64,000 nucleotides of DNA, taken from NCBI GenBank assembly GCA_036346255.1, contig CM070633.1, positions 2,852,001 to 2,916,000 of the forward strand, given 5' to 3'. Both the position numbers and the translations under genes were made by a program. The stretch comes from Ampelocalamus luodianensis. Its lineage: Eukaryota; Streptophyta; Magnoliopsida; Poales; Poaceae. Positions 46,608-58,854 of this stretch are shown piece after piece. The notes beneath the pieces are model-generated. The model was not told where the DNA came from, did not search any database, and saw only the letters and a list, made by a program, of their open reading frames with translations. Each line of letters starts with the position of its first letter. Position 1 is the stretch's first letter.

Positions 46608-46789
46608 GGAAAATGGTATGGTACTCCTGGGAGTACGTATTCTACCTCTCATATATCACTTAAATCGTATCATAATACCTCTTTATCTATTTGAGCATAC
46701 TTCAATAATAATTATAAGATACTTCAAAGTGAGTTCCATGAAATTTTTATTAAATACCACTTTTTATAGCAATAGTACCATACCATTTT

Positions 46790-46791
<2 letters not shown>
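46608..46791. mobile_element. Micron-like MITE, copy 2 (184 bp, perfect fold-back ends)
   Basis: Between (TA)n tracts. The left ~165 bp matches the left half of the copy at 1201. The last 18 bp (46774-46791) are the exact reverse complement of the first 18 (ggaaaatggtatggtact). The right half of the longer copy is missing. Confidence 0.75.

Positions 46792-46824
<33 letters not shown>
46792..46824. repeat. (TA)n microsatellite, right flank of Micron-like copy 2
   Basis: TA repeats directly after the element. Confidence 0.88.
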
Positions 46825-46827
<3 letters not shown>

Positions 46828-47171
46828 AATAACATTATTTCTTTTACTATGTTCATGCTATACTCATTTTGTAAGGCGACATATATGGGTTAGCAAAGTA
46901 GTATAACATTGTAACACAGTGTAACAACATAATTTTGATTGAGGTACCAAACAAAACTACTAAATCCTAAGGTTGTCGCCGGCCTGAAATTATGGTAACT
47001 AACTACACCTTTTGTGGGAAAAAAGAGGGTAAAATCCTTCCTTTCCTGGGACAATGGAGTCGAGGTAGATGCTCTACCAAAAGGCGATAACTAACCTATC
47101 GGTAATATGTGAGGATCCGGGTCTTACTCGGGCTAGATTAGATCACGAAGACTACCTCGGTTAGGCCGAAT

Positions 47172-47263
47172 TGGGCCAGATCACTATCCGGCCCGGCCCA
47201 TAGCCCACAGTTCTTCCTCCTAAGACCACTAGCGCCTGGTCTTTGTGGGCCCATGTAGGCCCA
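47172..47263 (+). promoter_or_regulatory. Cluster of six site II (TGGGCC/T) motifs in the QCR10 promoter
   Basis: TGGGCC at 47172 and 47246, GGCCCA at 47195, 47248 and 47258, and AGCCCA at 47202, all 140-231 bp upstream of the ATG. Site II elements are bound by TCP factors and are enriched upstream of plant nuclear genes for respiratory-chain subunits, which matches the downstream gene. Confidence 0.65.
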
Positions 47264-47402
47264 CCTGAACGCGCAAGAAGCAACAATTTTTTCTAACTCG
47301 TCCTCTCCTTCCCCTCGTCTCTTTTCTCACCTGCCCTCGAAAGGAAAAAGAAGAAGAAACCAACACCGAGACGCGAAAGGTGAAGCGGGATTAGCGGCGG
47401 CG

Positions 47403-48861
47403 ATGGCTCTCCCGGCGTCGAGCTCCGGCCTCTTCCGTTCCCTCTCGCGCCGCCTCCGCCCCCAGCCCACCGACATCGCCGCGGCCGCCACCTGGGGCGT
47501 CGCCGCCGGTAGCGCCGCCATCTACCTCGTCCAGGTCAGGGTTAACCAACGACTCATATCTACCGCCAATTCCCCATCCGTCTGACCTGACCTTATTTCT
47601 TCTCATGGTCATGGCTTGATCCGTAGGTATGTATGTTTGTTCTAGCGGTATTAGGGTTTGGTTTGTGTAGATTGGATCTCTCATGCTTGTGCGCTCGTTG
47701 TTGGCCTGGATCTGCGGCGTGTTGGATCGGTCTTATTAAGGCTCCGCGATCTGAGTGATTGGATCTATGGTCGTTGCGTTAAGAGTCATACTAGCGGTCT
47801 GGATCCGAGTAATACGGGTGTGCAAGGGGAGGAAGAATCAGTGATCCTTTGATGGTCACAAATTTATTCACCGGGTTTGCTATTACTGAATTGGAACGTT
47901 TTGTAATAGTTTAGATGTTAAGATGGTGCGTCGTGCTAGCAAGTTAGTTGAACAAAAATTGCGATGTCTTCTTAGAATCAAACATGATGCAGTTTAGGAC
48001 CTGTGAAATGCTGTACTGCTGTTGGTGTTTCAAAAAAAAAAAAATGGGGCTATTTAGGTCCTATGTTCTGAAAAGAGAACTTTCATAAAAAAATGCTTGT
48101 ATTAGGATGTCCTAGATATGGTAATATTCACCCTTCTGGAACGCATTGGTAAAGTATTTTTGAGTTGTATGCTCAATCAATCAGCTGAGGACTTTAAAAT
48201 GACTGAGCAATGCATACACCATTCATGTTCCCATTTACTGAAGTTTTGATGATTTCATAGTGTTATGAAGTTAGCTAGCTAAAGGTATTCTACATACCAT
48301 GTACAATAAGTATGCTCTCAAGTGTCTTAACACCTTGTTTTCTCGCTGGTAAATTTCTTTTTATCTGCTGGAGCACCAGCACATAATAGTACGTGTTTAT
48401 TATGGTCCATGGATCATCTGTGGTCATTACCAACTTCATCTGATTTTCCTTAGAATCTGGTGCTGTGATTCTGGCAATTATACTTTATGTCGCCCTCTCA
48501 CTATTTTGTCCCCTTGCTACCAAATTCAGGAGAACAGTGCTGCATTTACAATACCTGAAACTAGAACTTTGGTGAACTCATATGGTCTTTCACATTTGTG
48601 GTTACTCTATTAACATATGCTTCGATTTCTAGTAGGACATAACTTATTGTATCTAGATATTTTGTGTATTGTTTGCACTCTGGAGTTTAAGTTCTGTTGC
48701 TAATGAGTTTTCTTCTGCATTTTTTCATCGCAATCCATGATTTTATTAGGTTTGAGTTTGTGCCACCATGTCAAAGACTCTAAAAATTCTTTCTACCTCT
48801 TTTGCAGCCATTTGACTGGATTAAGAAAACTTTCTTCGAGAAACCTGAACCAGAGGCTTGA
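47403..48861 (+). CDS. QCR10: Cytochrome bc1 complex small subunit (QCR10 / 6.7 kDa type)
   Basis: Small membrane subunit of mitochondrial complex III (ubiquinol-cytochrome c reductase) in the inner membrane. Two exons, 47403-47534 (44 codons) and 48808-48861 (17 codons plus stop), give 61 residues, the usual family size. It has a short basic N-terminus (FRSLSRRLRPQPTD), one membrane segment about residues 27-43 (AATWGVAAGSAAIYLVQ) and the conserved motif QPFDWIKKTF across the exon junction, then an acidic Pro/Glu tail. The intron interrupts between VQ and PFDWIKK and holds no recognisable element. Exon 1 is GC-rich (grass-like). The 3' UTR runs to about 49000. The family match is from memory of plant QCR10 proteins and is strong for such a short protein. 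Confidence 0.88.
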
Positions 48862-49541
48862 GTCTTCTAGGCTTGGAAGAAGTCTGCAACTTTGGATACC
48901 TTCACATTCCCGGGATGATTTCCGAGTGAAAAGAACTTGGATGACCCACCCAACAAATAATATGAGACCCTCGTATTGATTTAGGTTACTCTTGCATGTA
49001 ATCCTAAGGAGAGTGATCATGTGACTTCTTTTTCATCAAAAAGAAATTGTTTCTTGTGTTCAGCTGTGTCAAAAGATTGTGGTCCTGATGATTATTTTCG
49101 TTATGATGCATGGTGTCAGACTCAGAGCTAGGACAAACAAATGCGGTGCGCACGCTCATCTCGTGCGTATAAAGCTCATTGAAGTATATCGCTCTCTTGT
49201 CATTATCTTCAATTTTGTCAAGCGAAGATAGCAACTTCTTTTCGTTTCGTTTCGTTTGCTTGTGGTGCCTGATTTTGTTTTTCTTCTGAGGTATCGTTGT
49301 CCAAAACGCTAGTTTGAGGGTGCATGTAACAAGGGCATAATAAAAGAGCTAAGAAGAGATTCCCTTTGGAGCGCTTGATTTTGACCGTCGGATGGCGATC
49401 GGACTGTGCAATTGACCCTGGTTAAAATATCATCCACGTACACGGCGAGCCATTGACTCTGAGCGCCAATCTCCAAACTGTGAATGCAGAGTCGCCCGGT
49501 CCCCGAAAACTCAAAACACAAATCTTTTTCCTCGTCGCCAA
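48862..49541. other. QCR10 3' UTR and intergenic spacer to the VSR gene
   Basis: No gene or element recognised. Contains an AATAAT signal-like site near 48956 and a (TTTCG)n-like run at about 49239-49256. A weak Pro/Arg-rich open frame at the right edge belongs to the VSR 5' region. Confidence 0.5.
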
Positions 49542-49547
49542 TATAAA
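49542..49547 (+). promoter_or_regulatory. Candidate TATA box of the vacuolar sorting receptor gene
   Basis: TATAAA in ccaatataaacca, 328 bp upstream of the ATG at 49870, consistent with a 5' UTR of about 290 bp. Confidence 0.45.
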
Positions 49548-49869
49548 CCACGCAACACCTGCCGTGGAAGCGTTCCAACCCCCACGAGGAGGAGACCGCG
49601 ACTCTCTCCCTCCCCCGCCACGTCTCCCCCTACACCTCTCTAGATCTCACTGCACAATTCCTTCTCAGCTCCCGGCCGGTCAAATCCTTCGTGGGGAGGG
49701 ATCCTTTATTGCACTCAACTCCCGCGAAAGTCTCCCCTCTTTTTGCCAGAAAGCCGCCCAAAGCGCAAATTCTGACCTCAATCGCACGGAAAGCACGCCT
49801 CTTGATCGACGATAGCTCGATCCAAGAAACGATTTTTCTTTCTCTTGTTTGTCAAGAGAACGAGCGGAG

Positions 49870-52800
49870 ATGGGAGGGAGGTTGCCGGCATGGTGGGCTC
49901 TGCTTTCGCTGGTGCTGGCGTTCATGGCGGGGCAGGCGGCGGGAAGGTTCGTGGTGGAGAAAAACAGCCTGCGGGTGACGTCGCCGGCGGGGCTCCGGGG
50001 CGTCTACGAGTGCGCCATCGGTAACTTCGGCACGCCGCAGTACGGGGGCACCATGCACGGGGTGGTCGTCTACCCCAAGGCCAACAAGAAGGTGTGCAAG
50101 GGGTTCGACGAATTCAGCCTCTCCTTCAAGCCCAAGCCCGGCGGCCTCCCCGTCTTCCTCCTCGTCGATCGCGGAGGTGAGGATTCGGTTCTTGGAACCT
50201 TTTTTTTTTTTTCCCATTTGTAGTTTAAAGTGAGTAATTTATGGATTACACGTACGTTCTCATTTGTCCTACCTAGCAGCCTAGCTGGAGTAATTTAATA
50301 TACATGTACTTTCTCATTTGTCCGAGCTAGCATCTAGCACCTTATGCGTTTTAAATTGTACTAATCAAACAGTATGATTTGGAACTTGGATTCAGTCTGT
50401 AGTAATGTTCTTTGAGCGAATCCCTTTTTGTCAGAGTTGCAGAAGCTGTTAGTCTGTTTCAACAAGCTCTTTTACATTACACTCAATTAAATACATGCCA
50501 ATGATTCAATGGTTCAAATTAGTTAGGATTTAATTATACTATACCTAGTGGTATGAGTAGTACAATCCCCATGGGTAGAATTGTATTGCTCATGTGAGGA
50601 TTGCATGACATAAGAGTAATATTTCCAACCATAGTTGGAAAAATCCATAATACCCTCACAAATAAAATTATAGATATAAAGAAAAGTCTATTATACTGTT
50701 AGCAAATCAATGGTCAGATTTAATTTATACTACCACCATATACTACTTGTCGAATGTACTGTAAAATTTCTCTTTTCAATAGGTATGGTATTTTTACTTG
50801 TCAAAATTGTTAGTTTGGATCTTTCCCTCCATAGGCTATTGGTTTGATGTGCGTTATTTAACATGCAATTTGATCCTGATTAGTCCTGCTCTCTGAATGG
50901 AGAGTTTTTGTCAGACATATTTGCGTAGCTGTGTGTAATTTGGTACTTAGCACAGTTTTGTGTTTGCTTGTTACTGCACTGCGGGGATTGTTGAAATTTT
51001 GAGTAAGTAATTTGGTGCCTTGGTGCCTTGGCCTATCCCTGTTTGGAGAAAGATGTGTACGTATGCTTGTATTCAGTTCTTGTGCTTTGAGTGAGTCAGG
51101 GGATAGAACTTGGTACTTTGGTTGTCTCAATTATTTAGTTTTCTGCTGTATTTGGTATCACATACCTCTCTCCAGAAGATGCTTTTCCCTATCTTGCAAC
51201 CAGAAAAGTCTTGACTGAGCTGTTTCGTGAAAATCCACAATTGTAATGCCCCAAAGAAGGGAATCTCTGCTGTAGTACCATCATCATAGAAGGGTTTTAA
51301 TTAGATGTGTTTTAATACTATTCAGCCATATTTGTTCAACAAAGCAGGCAACTAGCATGAGATTGCTATCGTCTTAAATCTGTCATCCTGGTTGTGACCT
51401 TGGAACGGAAACTGCTTAAATAAAAAGGGTTACACTTCTAAGGTACCATGTTGTTTTAGCTACTATGATTCAGAAATTACAATTGTGTAAGAGATCAACC
51501 AAATGACAGTTTCCATAGTTAATTCAAGTTTTGCATACTGCAGTAAGGAAAAGAAGCAACTGGTAGAAATACTATATATTTCCATTTTTTGCCCCTACAG
51601 ATTATGTTATTGCAATGTTATTTTGGCTTAATTGTGTAAACTGAAACTGCAGACAGAAGGTGATTTAAAGATGTATATGGAAGCTGAACATAGGACGGTG
51701 TATATGTGGAAAGCAATTGCTATAAAATATGTGAACCAGTTTAGTAGGAATTAGTCCAGAATTGAAGTTAAAAAGGGTTATAAAAAAGGGTTCATTATTT
51801 GTCATTTGTTAGGAAAGAAACAACGCTAGTATCGCTATGTTCTGTGAAAACATATAATCATGTCATTTGGATGTTTGGTTGTCTTCTTTCTCCTACTTCT
51901 TAGGGGACAATATCAGTGGCAATGTTTATAATCATTACCAAAAAAGGGTGCTTTAATGCTTTGTAATGTGCAGACTGCTACTTCACAACAAAGGGATGGA
52001 ATGCGCAAAATGCTGGAGCTGCAGCAGTTCTTGTTGCCGATGACAAAGTGGAGCCTTTGATCACAATGGACACTCCAGAATCTAGTGGCACAGAGCACAT
52101 AGAGAACATCACTATTCCTTCAGCACTTGTAACAAAGAAATTTGGGGACGACCTTAAGCAAGCACTGGAAAATGGAGATATGGTAAATGTCCTCCTGGAT
52201 TGGAGGGAATCTCTCCCCCACCCGGATGAGCGTGTAGAGTATGAATTCTGGACAAACAGCAATGATGAATGTGGTGCCAAATGTGACATGCAAATGAATT
52301 TTGTAAGGAGCTTCAGAGGAATAGCGCAAGTGCTTGAGAAAAGGGGTTACACCCAGTTCGCACCTCATTATATTACATGGTATTGTCCAGAAGCTTTCGT
52401 CCTAAGCAAGCAGTGCAAATCGCAGTGCATCAATCATGGGAGATACTGCGCTCCCGATCCAGAGCAGGACTTCAGCACTGGATATGATGGAAAAGATGTT
52501 GTGGTTCAGAACCTACTTCAAATTTGCTTGTTCAAGGTTGCTAATGAAAGTCGCAAGCCATGGTTGTGGTGGGATTATGTGCACGACTTTGCAATTAGGT
52601 GCCCAATGAAGGAGAAGAAATACACACGTGAATGTGCTAATGGTGTTATTAAGTCACTTGGTAGGTCTAGTTAACTTTATTCATTATAATTATCTAGTTA
52701 ACTTTATTCATTATAATTACTTTGTTGTTTGCACTGATGGTTGCTTAATGACAAGCCAAATAAATAAAATTCGAGGCCATTTATTTATCTGTCCTTTTTG

Positions 52801-55290
52801 CAGGATTGGACATTGAGAAGATCAACAAGTGCGTGGGAGACCCTGAAGCCGATGAAGAAAATCCAGTGCTCAAAGCAGAACAAGATGCTCAAGTAAGACT
52901 GTTGATTAACCTTAGTATTTTCGTTATGTATGTCTGTACATTCAGATATTCTTCATTAGTTCATGGCAGACTGATCTTTATGCCTTTTATCCTTCAGATC
53001 GGTCATGGTTCTCGAGGGGATGTCACTATATTGCCAACTCTTGTCGTCAATAAAAGGCAATACAGAGGTGTGTCCATTATCCTACCGTACAGTTCTTTTT
53101 AGCTCAATGCTTTTTATCTTATATTTTGGTTTTCCTTCTAGGTAAGCTGGAGAAAAGTGCTGTGCTAAAAGCAATATGCTCGGGATTTGAGGAGACAACC
53201 GAACCTGATGTTTGTTTGACTGAAGGTTTGTGAATTATTTTTCCTTTTTATCAAATAAATGTACCTGGATTTTGTCTGATGGTGCATTGGATTTTTCTTT
53301 TTTGGCTTCCTCTCGTGTGTAGAGATACAAACAAATGAATGTTTGGAGAACAATGGAGGTTGCTGGCAGGGCAAGGGTAATAATTTTACTGCATGCAAGG
53401 TACAGCTTTACCGGGAAAAAACACTGCTGATATTGTTTACCTTCTTCACCCTTACTTATGTCTGGGGTACACATTTCTAATTTCATGGGTGACATATTCT
53501 AGGATACCTTCCGTGGGCGAGTTTGTGAATGCCCTATTGTCAATGGTGTAAAGTTTGTTGGTGACGGGTACACCCACTGTGAAGGTATAATTTCGCGTTT
53601 TACTTCTTGAAGTTGTGTTGGCAGCATCTATTTCCATAAGGGTTATGTTCTGATTGCCTGATTGTTTTTTCATTATATTTGAAACAAAATGGTTCCCTTA
53701 GGGCCCTTACTATAGATATAGAATCATGCTTATGCATAAGAATGGGAAGACTGATTGTTCCTTGGGCAGCTTCTGGTGTTGGTAGGTGCCAAATTAGCAA
53801 TGGAGGCTGCTGGAAGGAAACTACGAATGGGAAGACTGTCTCTGCTTGCTCAGTAAGATAATCTCTTTCAGAAGTCTTCTAGTTTGCAGTTTTCTTGTGG
53901 CTGTTGTGCAGTACAGAACTGACTGTGGAAACATACAGAATGAAGAAGCTGAAGGCTGCAAATGCCCACCAGGTTTCAAGGGTGATGGCACGAACAGTTG
54001 CGAAGGTATCGCTATTAAGAATATTGTTCTGCAACCTTGTGGGCAATATTATTCCATGTTGACATAATATGCTTATGTATGGCTATTGCTTAGCATTGTT
54101 TGTGTTGCAAGACTCTTGTGTTTTTAAAAATATGTTGCAAGACTGATATTTGTGCATGGGCCAACAATATTTGTTATAGAAATCCATCCTACAAACTAGT
54201 TCTGGCAAACCTAGAATAATGGCTCAAGTTGAATTGTTTGAGCTTCTTAAGTTATTTCTTATACATAATATCTCTGCTTGGCACTTGCAGATCTTGATGA
54301 ATGCAAAGAGAAACTTTTCTGCCAGTGCAAGGACTGCACTTGTGAGAATACATGGGGAAGCTATGAGTGCAGCTGTGGTGGTAACAACATGTTATACATC
54401 AGAGAGCATGATACTTGTATCAGTGAGTCGCCTAACCTGATTTTTTTTGGAGTCTTATTATATGGTTCAGTCCTCTGCATATCTGCATTCTGCACCTCAG
54501 TACAAGGGTGAAGTAATTCAATTTTCTATTCCAAGGTGTCAATGTGTTATCCTAAGTTTGCAACGTAGACTTAGTTGATCATAGGCTGAGATTTGAAACA
54601 TATACTAGCCCTTGTTAGTCATCCTTGGAAATATCTTAAGCAACTCCCGTTGTTACTAGCTTTAGTTTAGGTGGGTTGCTAGACAGTAGCCTGAAAAGGT
54701 TGTACTCTTTATGTTTTTAGTCTGTTTATTGGCAGCTTGAACAATACACGGCTGTACCATGATGTATATGGTAGCATCGATCTTGCGCAACCGCAGCTTT
54801 GTTTTCTTTATCACAAACAGTGTGCCTAGATAGAAGTAGCTTGATGTCTATTATGCTGAAATGATGTAAAAGATAAGAAACATTTTGCTTCAAACAGTTC
54901 TTCCTTTGTTTATAACGTAGTAATGTGATGCCTTTTCCAATCGATGTGCAGGCAAAGTTGCTTCTTCGGCAGTGGGCTGGAGCTTCCTGTGGGTTATTTT
55001 CTTTGGCCTCGCATTGGCTGGAGTTGGAGCATATGCTGTATACAAATATCGGCTACGGGTAAACAACTCCCCATCCTTCTATTTAATCCATCTGCAAATG
55101 ACCAGAAAAAAATATAGTTCGTTCGGTAGAGATATTGCGCTAATTTATGTGTCTCATACTTTGCCTTATCGTGATGCCATACCAGAGTTACATGGATTCA
55201 GAGATTCGTGCAATCATGGCTCAGTACATGCCTCTGGAGAACCAAGAAACACCGAATCAACATCATCCTGTGGAGCATGCTGATATCTGA
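49870..55290 (+). CDS. VSR: Vacuolar sorting receptor (VSR / BP-80 family)
   Basis: Type I membrane receptor that sorts soluble vacuolar cargo between Golgi, TGN and prevacuolar compartment. Twelve exons: 49870-50176, 51974-52660, 52804-52892, 52998-53067, 53142-53225, 53323-53399, 53503-53584, 53770-53852, 53912-54005, 54291-54422, 54952-55058, 55186-55290. They sum to 1,917 nt (638 residues), close to the usual VSR length. Parts in order: signal peptide (about 1-26), N-terminal PA domain (about 50-165, with DRGDCYFTTK), the large Cys-rich cargo domain (WYCPEAFVLSKQC, WLWWDYVHDFAIRCP), two EGF-like repeats (exons 6-9, NGGCW twice), a calcium-binding EGF repeat (DLDEC, exon 10), one membrane helix (exon 11) and a cytosolic tail with the YMPL (YXX-phi) sorting motif at about 618-621 that recruits AP adaptors. 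All expected parts are present and the frame is intact. Intron 1 (1.8 kb) holds no recognisable element. Confidence 0.96.
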
Positions 55291-55668
55291 AATAGCAAAG
55301 TTTATTTGGAGCAAGCATAAGAGTTAGTAACATCGCATCGGTTGTCGTCATCTCGACAGAGGTCGGCTTGGAGCTGCCCTTTGTGCGCAGAAGATTAAAA
55401 AAAATTCCATATAGCTTATGATTCTGAAAGAGGAAACAGTTGCACACCCTCTTTTTTCTGAAACTTACAGAACAGATTAGGATCTCAGCAGAGTTTGAAC
55501 CTCCAATTGGCCTCTGGTCATAATTTTGAGCTTGTTCTGTATTCTACACTCGTACATGTTAACATTGTGTAAATACTGTTGTTCAGACTCGCATTTTACT
55601 GTCCTTAATAAAGAGCTCAGAAGAGCAGGAGCTTACTACCCCTTACCTGGAATGGACAGTGTTGAGTT

Positions 55669-55929
55669 CAGGGATTTTTTTTACCGGCAAAGATTTTTAA
55701 CGGGGGCGGTAAGGCTGGTTTGGCCGAAAATCGGAAAATTTCGGCTGCAATTTTCAAATAAATAAATAATTTTTTGGATTTTATTTTTTTAAAAAGTCAA
55801 ATTCGATCAAAATTCAAGCAAATTTATCTTTTTTGAGGATAAAATTCATCCAAACCGATTTTTATTGGGGCAAATTGGCCCCACCGGTAAAACCGGTTTG
55901 GCCGATTTTCGGCCGGTAAAAAAACCCTG
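55669..55929. mobile_element. MITE (261 bp) with CAGGG...CCCTG ends downstream of the VSR gene
   Basis: Ends CAGGGATTTTTTTTACCGG and CCGGTAAAAAAACCCTG are inverted repeats. The flanks gttgagtt and gttgggtc are an imperfect target duplication. The body carries ggtttggccgaaaatcgg blocks shared with 42064-42376. Probably MULE-type. Confidence 0.75.
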
Positions 55930-56810
55930 GTTGGGTCTACCCAAAGGCCAAAAGATATTTGCAACCAGCCTAAACTGTATCATAATGCAGAGTTTCTTCT
56001 CTTTTCCACTGTTCCAGTAAGATTTTTCTTCGGAATCACTGCTCCGGTAGCTTCACTGTAACCTCCTGTTTCCATCCAGAGTTAGTGAGTTATGCCTCTG
56101 ACAGGTTACAGGCTGGCCAACACAGCAAGAACCATCATGATGTGTGTATGGAATAATATGGGCAAAATAATACTCCTACTAGTAGACCTAGTAGACCGGA
56201 TTGGTACATCCAGTAGTGCTCTGGTGGTGGACCAAAAGGAGGAGGGGATCAATGATTAACTCCAACTCAAACAAACAGACCAGCCTTGGTTCGGTGCGTG
56301 CAAATGGCTTGGTTAGACGAGAGTAGGAGACTCACGAGTCACCGCCCGAATAATTCGTGTTCATCTGAAACAAACAGAGCTAGCCCGGCAACCTGCTGTC
56401 CGTTGAGCGTTTGGTACAGCACCGCATAGGAATTCGACTGTATGTAAACAACTGTCAGAATGAACGACTTGACTTCAGTAGCTCAATGGCTTTGGCTGCG
56501 TACGCTGCTAGCCTGCTACAGGGGGGGTTGGATGTTCCCTGAAAGGGGTGACTCGTCGCAGGCAGGCAATTCTGGCCCGATCTTTCCGGATGAATCATGG
56601 CGAATTGTTGGCTATGCGTTATCATTGCAAGGACAGATATATTCCCTCGATTTAGGGCCACAGATTCGGTACGTACGGCGCGGCGTGCCTGCCTGCCTTC
56701 CCCCCCACAGTCGTCGACGGGTTGGGGTTGCAGATTACCAAACTGTACATTGTAGCACGAGCACATAGTAACATCCAAGCGTCCGTGCCCCCCCTCTCCG
56801 TGCAGCATCT
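55930..56810. other. Intergenic DNA, nothing recognised
   Basis: Mixed-composition sequence with short spurious frames; no gene motif or terminal repeat seen. Confidence 0.5.
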
Positions 56811-57122
56811 TTACCAACCTCTACAACTCCTGTGCCCGGCAAGGCGGCAACGTGCACCAAGGCACCGCGCCCCACGCGCGTTTGCACGCGCCCAGCCGTG
56901 CTCCAACACGGGCGCCCCCACTCGCGTTTGCGTCCCAGCTCCCACCCCAAAATCTGTAGGCGCGCACCGGCGGTGAAACCCAACGTGACGTTACCAACCT
57001 CTACAACTCATGTGCCCGGCAAGGCGACAACGTGCACCGAGGCACCGCGCCCCACGCGCGTTTGCACGCGCCCAGCCGTGCCCAAAATCTCTAGTCGCGC
57101 ATCGGCGAAACCCAACGTGACG
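56811..57122. repeat. Tandem direct duplication (180 bp + 132 bp)
   Basis: Copy 1 at 56811-56990 and copy 2 at 56991-57122 both run from ttaccaacctctacaact to cccaacgtgacg with few changes. Copy 2 lacks an internal stretch of about 45 bp after gcccagccgtg. GC-rich, with no intact frame in common. Confidence 0.88.
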
Positions 57123-58587
57123 TTCCCACCCTGCGCACGGCGCGCGCGTCGTGTGTGGCCGGCATGGCATGCTCACGGGCGGCGGGCGGTGAGGACGCTG
57201 TAATCTTTTGCCCGTGATGGATGTCCAATCGGTTTGACCATGGGCGTGGGTAGCTTTGCTTTGCCGGACAAGATTTCACCGCGGGCAGTTTTCGGACTAG
57301 ACACCACAATGCCATCATTTACTTGTCTGCATCGCAATTCCACGCACACACAAATTAAAGGTTGATTCCCCCTAACATTGTCTTGGTGCGACCACTTTGT
57401 TTTTGGTTTAAAATGTCATCCTGCGTATACGAGCAGTATACTCCATGGCATCGGTACAGGAAGAAAGGACCGCAGGCGTACAGGTATCCAAGTTGTGACA
57501 CGTTGCTCTAAGCGTGTTACAGTATCTTAAGCTGAAGACGTGATATGACGTGCACAGCAGTTTAGTTAGTTCGCGCGTGCATATGAAGCATTATTGTTTG
57601 GCAGTTGCACATGTTTATGTTCCAGCTAATTCCAAACACAAGTTGTTTTGGTTATTACTTATTGGTATGGTCTCCACAATTCGATTATCAATTTCTATAG
57701 AAATATGTTGTTACAAATAAAAATAACTATACATTATGAAAGCATATTTCATAGTGGATCTACTACACCAATTACATGCTGTCAATCTGGGTACTTATTT
57801 ATATATTGATGATCAAACGTAAAAATATTTGATCAGTATATATTTTAAAATAACTTATATTTAGAATTGAGGGTAGTCTTTTTTGCAGTGTCACGCGGAA
57901 CCTAAATTTTTGCTATAAAATCCTCTTTGAAATGGCCAACTTTTGTAGGCCTAAACTTTGATTAATTATATTGTTTTTAATCAATATTTAAGGATCAACA
58001 TTACACAATTTCTAACGCAATATCACAGTCTTAAAACAGTTCGTGATTAGGGCGAGAAACAGCAACCTGTGTAGTACGAAGCGCTTGTATCCTGAAACTC
58101 GACGAAGTCATTCTTATCCATGGAGCATTGCTACACACACACACACACACGATGTTTTCACGTTCGATATTCGTCCGACACATCTGGGCAAGAGGGAGGC
58201 GACGTGCAGGGCTAGCCAGAGGAGGAGGCGCGGAGGATGGAGGCGGCGCGCGGGGAGAAGGAGGAGGCGTGCGGGCCGGTCGAAGGAGGAGGAGGCTCAC
58301 GGGGGCCGTCGGGCGGGTGCCACACACGGGGCCGCAGTCGGGCGGAGGTGGGGGAGGCGGCCAGGGCCGGTCAAAGTTAGAGGAGGAGGGGCGGCGGAGC
58401 AGGTTCTCAGGGCCGCGATCGGGCGAAGGCGCAGTCGGGCGGCCGGTGATGGTGCCACCGGGTGGGCCGGTGGCGCAGGTGGGCTCGCCGAGACGTCGTA
58501 CATAAAGCATTTCCGTTTCGTTTTCTATGTGAGATGCATTTGTAGTTTTCTCGTCCATGTCAGAGATTTGCTTAACCATCACTTTTT
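57123..58587. other. Intergenic DNA with a Stowaway-like remnant and a (CA)n tract
   Basis: 57690-57880 resembles the interior and right end of a decayed Stowaway MITE (aacttatatttagaattgag near 57850, compared with the usual terminal cggaggga). (AC)n lies at 58133-58150. 58190-58500 is GGAGG/GCGG-rich low-complexity DNA whose open frames on both strands are not gene-like. Confidence 0.45.
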
Positions 58588-58854
58588 GTTGGGAAACTAT
58601 GGGTCTGACCCTGCAGTCGGCCCATTAGTGGGCGCCCCATCCCAAACCCTAGCAGGGTCGTAGCCTATAAATAGGGGGTGCTATTCATTGTAAAGGATTG
58701 ATCGATGGATGAAGGAATAAAGAGAAGCAAGAAGTCCCCACATCTCTCGTGTTCTATCTCTTATTCTCGTTTATGTTCATGCATTGTTCTTACGATTACG
58801 AGTTTGTTCACGAGGTAATCGCCGGACCGACTCGCCAATGACGGTTCCTCAACA
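58588..58854 (+). repeat. 5' LTR of the decayed copia element
   Basis: Begins TGTTGGG and ends CAACA. It holds a TATA box (58666-58673) and a probable R start about 30 bp later. Confidence 0.78.

Noticed and set aside
49309..49578. Minus-strand frame with a YVDD-like word (AVYVDDILTRV) upstream of the VSR gene
   Set aside because: Tempting as a copia RT remnant, but the surrounding residues do not match RT and there are no LTRs or other pol motifs nearby.
56832..57203. 123-codon frame over the tandem duplication
   Set aside because: The repeat creates the similarity; the two copies differ by an indel, and nothing resembles a known protein.
58043..58663. 206- and 183-codon frames on opposite strands
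   Set aside because: GGAGG-rich low-complexity DNA running into the copia LTR at 58588; mirror frames indicate a composition effect.
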